Assembly (NCBI GenBank): GCA_946811695.1
Contig: OX328128.1
Location: forward strand, 26,134,701-26,198,700
Direction of reading: 5' to 3'
Source of the DNA: Gonocerus acuteangulatus
Lineage: Eukaryota > Arthropoda > Insecta > Hemiptera > Coreidae
Length of the DNA: 64,000 nt
Positions 62,492-64,000 of the stretch are shown here, piece by piece. Within the stretch, counting starts at the first letter, position 1; each line of letters opens with the position of its first letter. The notes below the pieces were generated by a model. The model did not search any database. It was not told the origin of the DNA and saw only the letters and a program-made list of their open reading frames with translations. The position numbers were made by a program, and so were the translations under genes.

Positions 62492-62999
62492 TGGTTATTG
62501 TTTGTTTTCGTTTCTAATTACTTTAGTAAAATAGTACTCCTTAGTTTTATTTTTTCTCAAGACTTTCTATAAGAAACGAGCGGAAGTCGAGTAGGAGTGG
62601 GGGGATTATGATCACTTAGAGCTGGCTTTTGTCAATTTTCTATTTTTTTTTGGACAAACATTTCTTTAACAATAAGAAGTTCATTTATATAAGTATTCCT
62701 AAAAAATAAATAAATAAAATTTAAATAAAAATTTACGGAATTCCAAGTCTTTCAAATGCTGAAGGTATAAGACCGATATGAAAACGCTATATAGATGATG
62801 CAGTTCTTTCGAGAAGGACTTTTCTTTTAGGAGCTTTATATTACCGGGAGATATCAACTACAGACTATCTCTATGGATATTTCATAGTCAATCTTGTACA
62901 CCAATCGCCTCGACTTCCCCTGGTCATTTACTCATTTATTAGGAAGTTATTTTCTGATCCTGAATGTATTTCCACCACCCCGATTCCTTATTTTCCTCA
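62490..62999. other. Unassigned sequence
   Basis: No gene supported. It lies downstream of the non-LTR element's tail. Confidence 0.45.
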
Positions 63000-64000
63000 G
63001 AAAATATTTATTTATTTATTTTATTTTATTTATTCCATGTGAGCTCCGTAACAGTGGCGATGAGCTCATTGGGACGACAGAAGAAAGGTTCGTTAAATAT
63101 TAGTCAGTTTGTCCAATAAAACAAAATAAAACATAAAGAAATAAAAGAGAAAGAACAAGATGTTGCTATTAAATAAAACCAAAATAAAATATTACATATA
63201 GTTATACCTTTGAATATAAGTGTGCTGCTTTTAAGTGTGTAAGGAGTATATGGATGTACGGGCTACCTTCAGTAAGTAAGTCGTGTAAGTTGTATGGAAT
63301 TGTCAAGTCGCTGCGTTGTCTACAGTCTGTCAGTATATGTTTAACAGTTAGAGTTCTGTTACACTGTCTGCACGTTGGTCTTTCCTTTCTGTCCAGTAAG
63401 TATAAGTGGGTAAGTCGAGTGTGGCCTATCCGAAGCCTGGATAAAATTACGTCGTCCTGACGAGAAAATTGTTCTGTTTTCCAAGTTCTTGTCGTGTTCT
63501 TAATTTCTTTTAATTTGCATGTACTCTTTGACCAATCTCTCTCCCATTCATACAGTGTGTTAGTTCGTATTGTTTTGCTTAAATCGGATGAAGTAATTGT
63601 ATTTATGTCTGGTATAGGTCGGTTCGTTGCTAGTCTTGCCTGTCGGTCTACAGCTGTACTCATGTCGATGTCTTCGTGTCCTGGTACCCATAGCAACATA
63701 ATGTGTTTGTTTTTATTTTGTAGAATGTTAATGTGTGTAAATATGTTCTTGATAACTGGATGTGTGCTGTAAATGTTCTGTATGGACATTAAGGAACTTA
63801 AGGAGTCTGTACAAACAGTGATAGCGTCAGTCTGAGCATCATGAACGTTAGTTAGTGCTAGAAGTATTCCGTAAAGTTCCGCTGTAAATATGGTCGTTGT
63901 TTCTGGTAATTTGATTAGGTAAGCAGTTTCCTTCACAATTGCAGCTGCTCTTGTGCCAGAGTTCGTCTTGGATCCATCGGTAAATATTTTATACTCTTAA
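63000..64000 (-). mobile_element. 3' end of an RNase H-bearing non-LTR retrotransposon
   Basis: Minus-strand layout: ORF2 C terminus (63996-63202), a ~165-bp 3' UTR (CTTTCTTCTGTCGTCCCAAT, GAGCTCATCGCCACTGTTAC), and an AATAA-type repeat tail at about 63000-63037. The 5' part, including reverse transcriptase, would lie beyond the right edge. Confidence 0.85.
63202..63996 (-). CDS. Non-LTR retrotransposon ORF2, RNase H domain and zinc knuckle
   Basis: The open frame of 264 codons begins directly after an in-frame TAA at 63999-63997 and ends at TAA 63204-63202. Residues 1-120 are a type I RNase H with all catalytic positions: FTDGSK (Asp7), TAELYGI (Glu40), CTDSLSS (Asp64), and the VPGH loop (His107) with VDRQAR (Asp117). 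It would degrade the RNA strand during reverse transcription. Residues 181-200 read DDVILSRLRIGHTRLTH, and CRQCNRTLTVKHILTDC (Cys209, Cys212, His220, Cys225) is a CCHC zinc knuckle. This order is typical of I-group ORF2 proteins (I, LOA, Outcast types). The stop just before the DGS motif suggests a mutated or 5'-broken copy, unless it is a sequence error. GTG at 63936 is internal and not a start. Confidence 0.85.
   Translation of the reverse strand, partial: EYKIFTDGSKTNSGTRAAAIVKETAYLIKLPETTTIFTAELYGILLALTNVHDAQTDAITVCTDSLSSLMSIQNIYSTHPVIKNIFTHINILQNKNKHIMLLWVPGHEDIDMSTAVDRQARLATNRPIPDINTITSSDLSKTIRTNTLYEWERDWSKSTCKLKEIKNTTRTWKTEQFSRQDDVILSRLRIGHTRLTHLYLLDRKERPTCRQCNRTLTVKHILTDCRQRSDLTIPYNLHDLLTEGSPYIHILLTHLKAAHLYSKV

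Noticed and set aside
63494..63772. 92-residue plus-strand ORF
   Set aside because: Antisense shadow of the RNase H frame of the non-LTR element.

Overview
The window is AT-rich nuclear DNA of a eukaryote, most probably an insect. The evidence is piggyBac-like elements flanked by TTAA, tRNA-headed SINEs, an RNase H-bearing non-LTR retrotransposon and abundant (TA)n, (CA)n and (CT)n tracts. I see no operon, bacterial ribosome-binding site, CRISPR array, rRNA gene or intact tRNA gene. I cannot name the species from the sequence.

The window reads as intergenic or intronic space colonised by repeats, with very little host coding DNA. Two short stretches look like host exons. One is a GC-rich, 186-bp, frame-neutral exon at 12186-12371 (+), ending in a perfect GTGAGT donor and encoding a Ser/Thr/Pro/Gln-rich segment like those of transcription factors. 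The other is a possible first coding exon with a signal peptide at 41583-41793 (-). Nearly all other long open frames are microsatellite translations, shadows or transposon remnants.

Layout. 1-9 kb: SINE fragment, a TIR element carrying a 20-bp minisatellite, and a piggyBac-like element. 9-13 kb: ~146-bp tandem repeats and the host exon candidate. 13-21 kb: SINEs, a 763-bp TIR element with 8-bp target duplications, a foldback pair, a second copy of the minisatellite-bearing TIR element, and a TTAA-flanked piggyBac relic that still encodes a decayed Cys-rich C terminus. 21-29 kb: non-LTR fragment, a 19/20-bp minisatellite grown from a foldback end, and a ~620-bp compound palindrome. 29-41 kb: SINEs, a broken pol-like C-terminal pseudogene, foldback and hAT-like elements. 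41-51 kb: signal-peptide exon candidate, a duplicated 255-bp segment around an AT-rich unknown ORF, and a second copy of a ~385-bp MITE. 51-64 kb: tandem repeats, several long palindromes, and the 3' end of a non-LTR retrotransposon running off the right edge.

The most striking theme is a dispersed family of foldback elements. Each carries a short hairpin between a CTGANGA-like box and a GAAAC box. The hairpin stem changes in a compensatory way between copies, and the boxes resemble a hammerhead-ribozyme core. At least nine plus-strand and several minus-strand copies occur here, many as inverted pairs. The nearest known precedent is the hammerhead motifs of Penelope-like retroelements, but I cannot show catalysis or assign the family from sequence alone.
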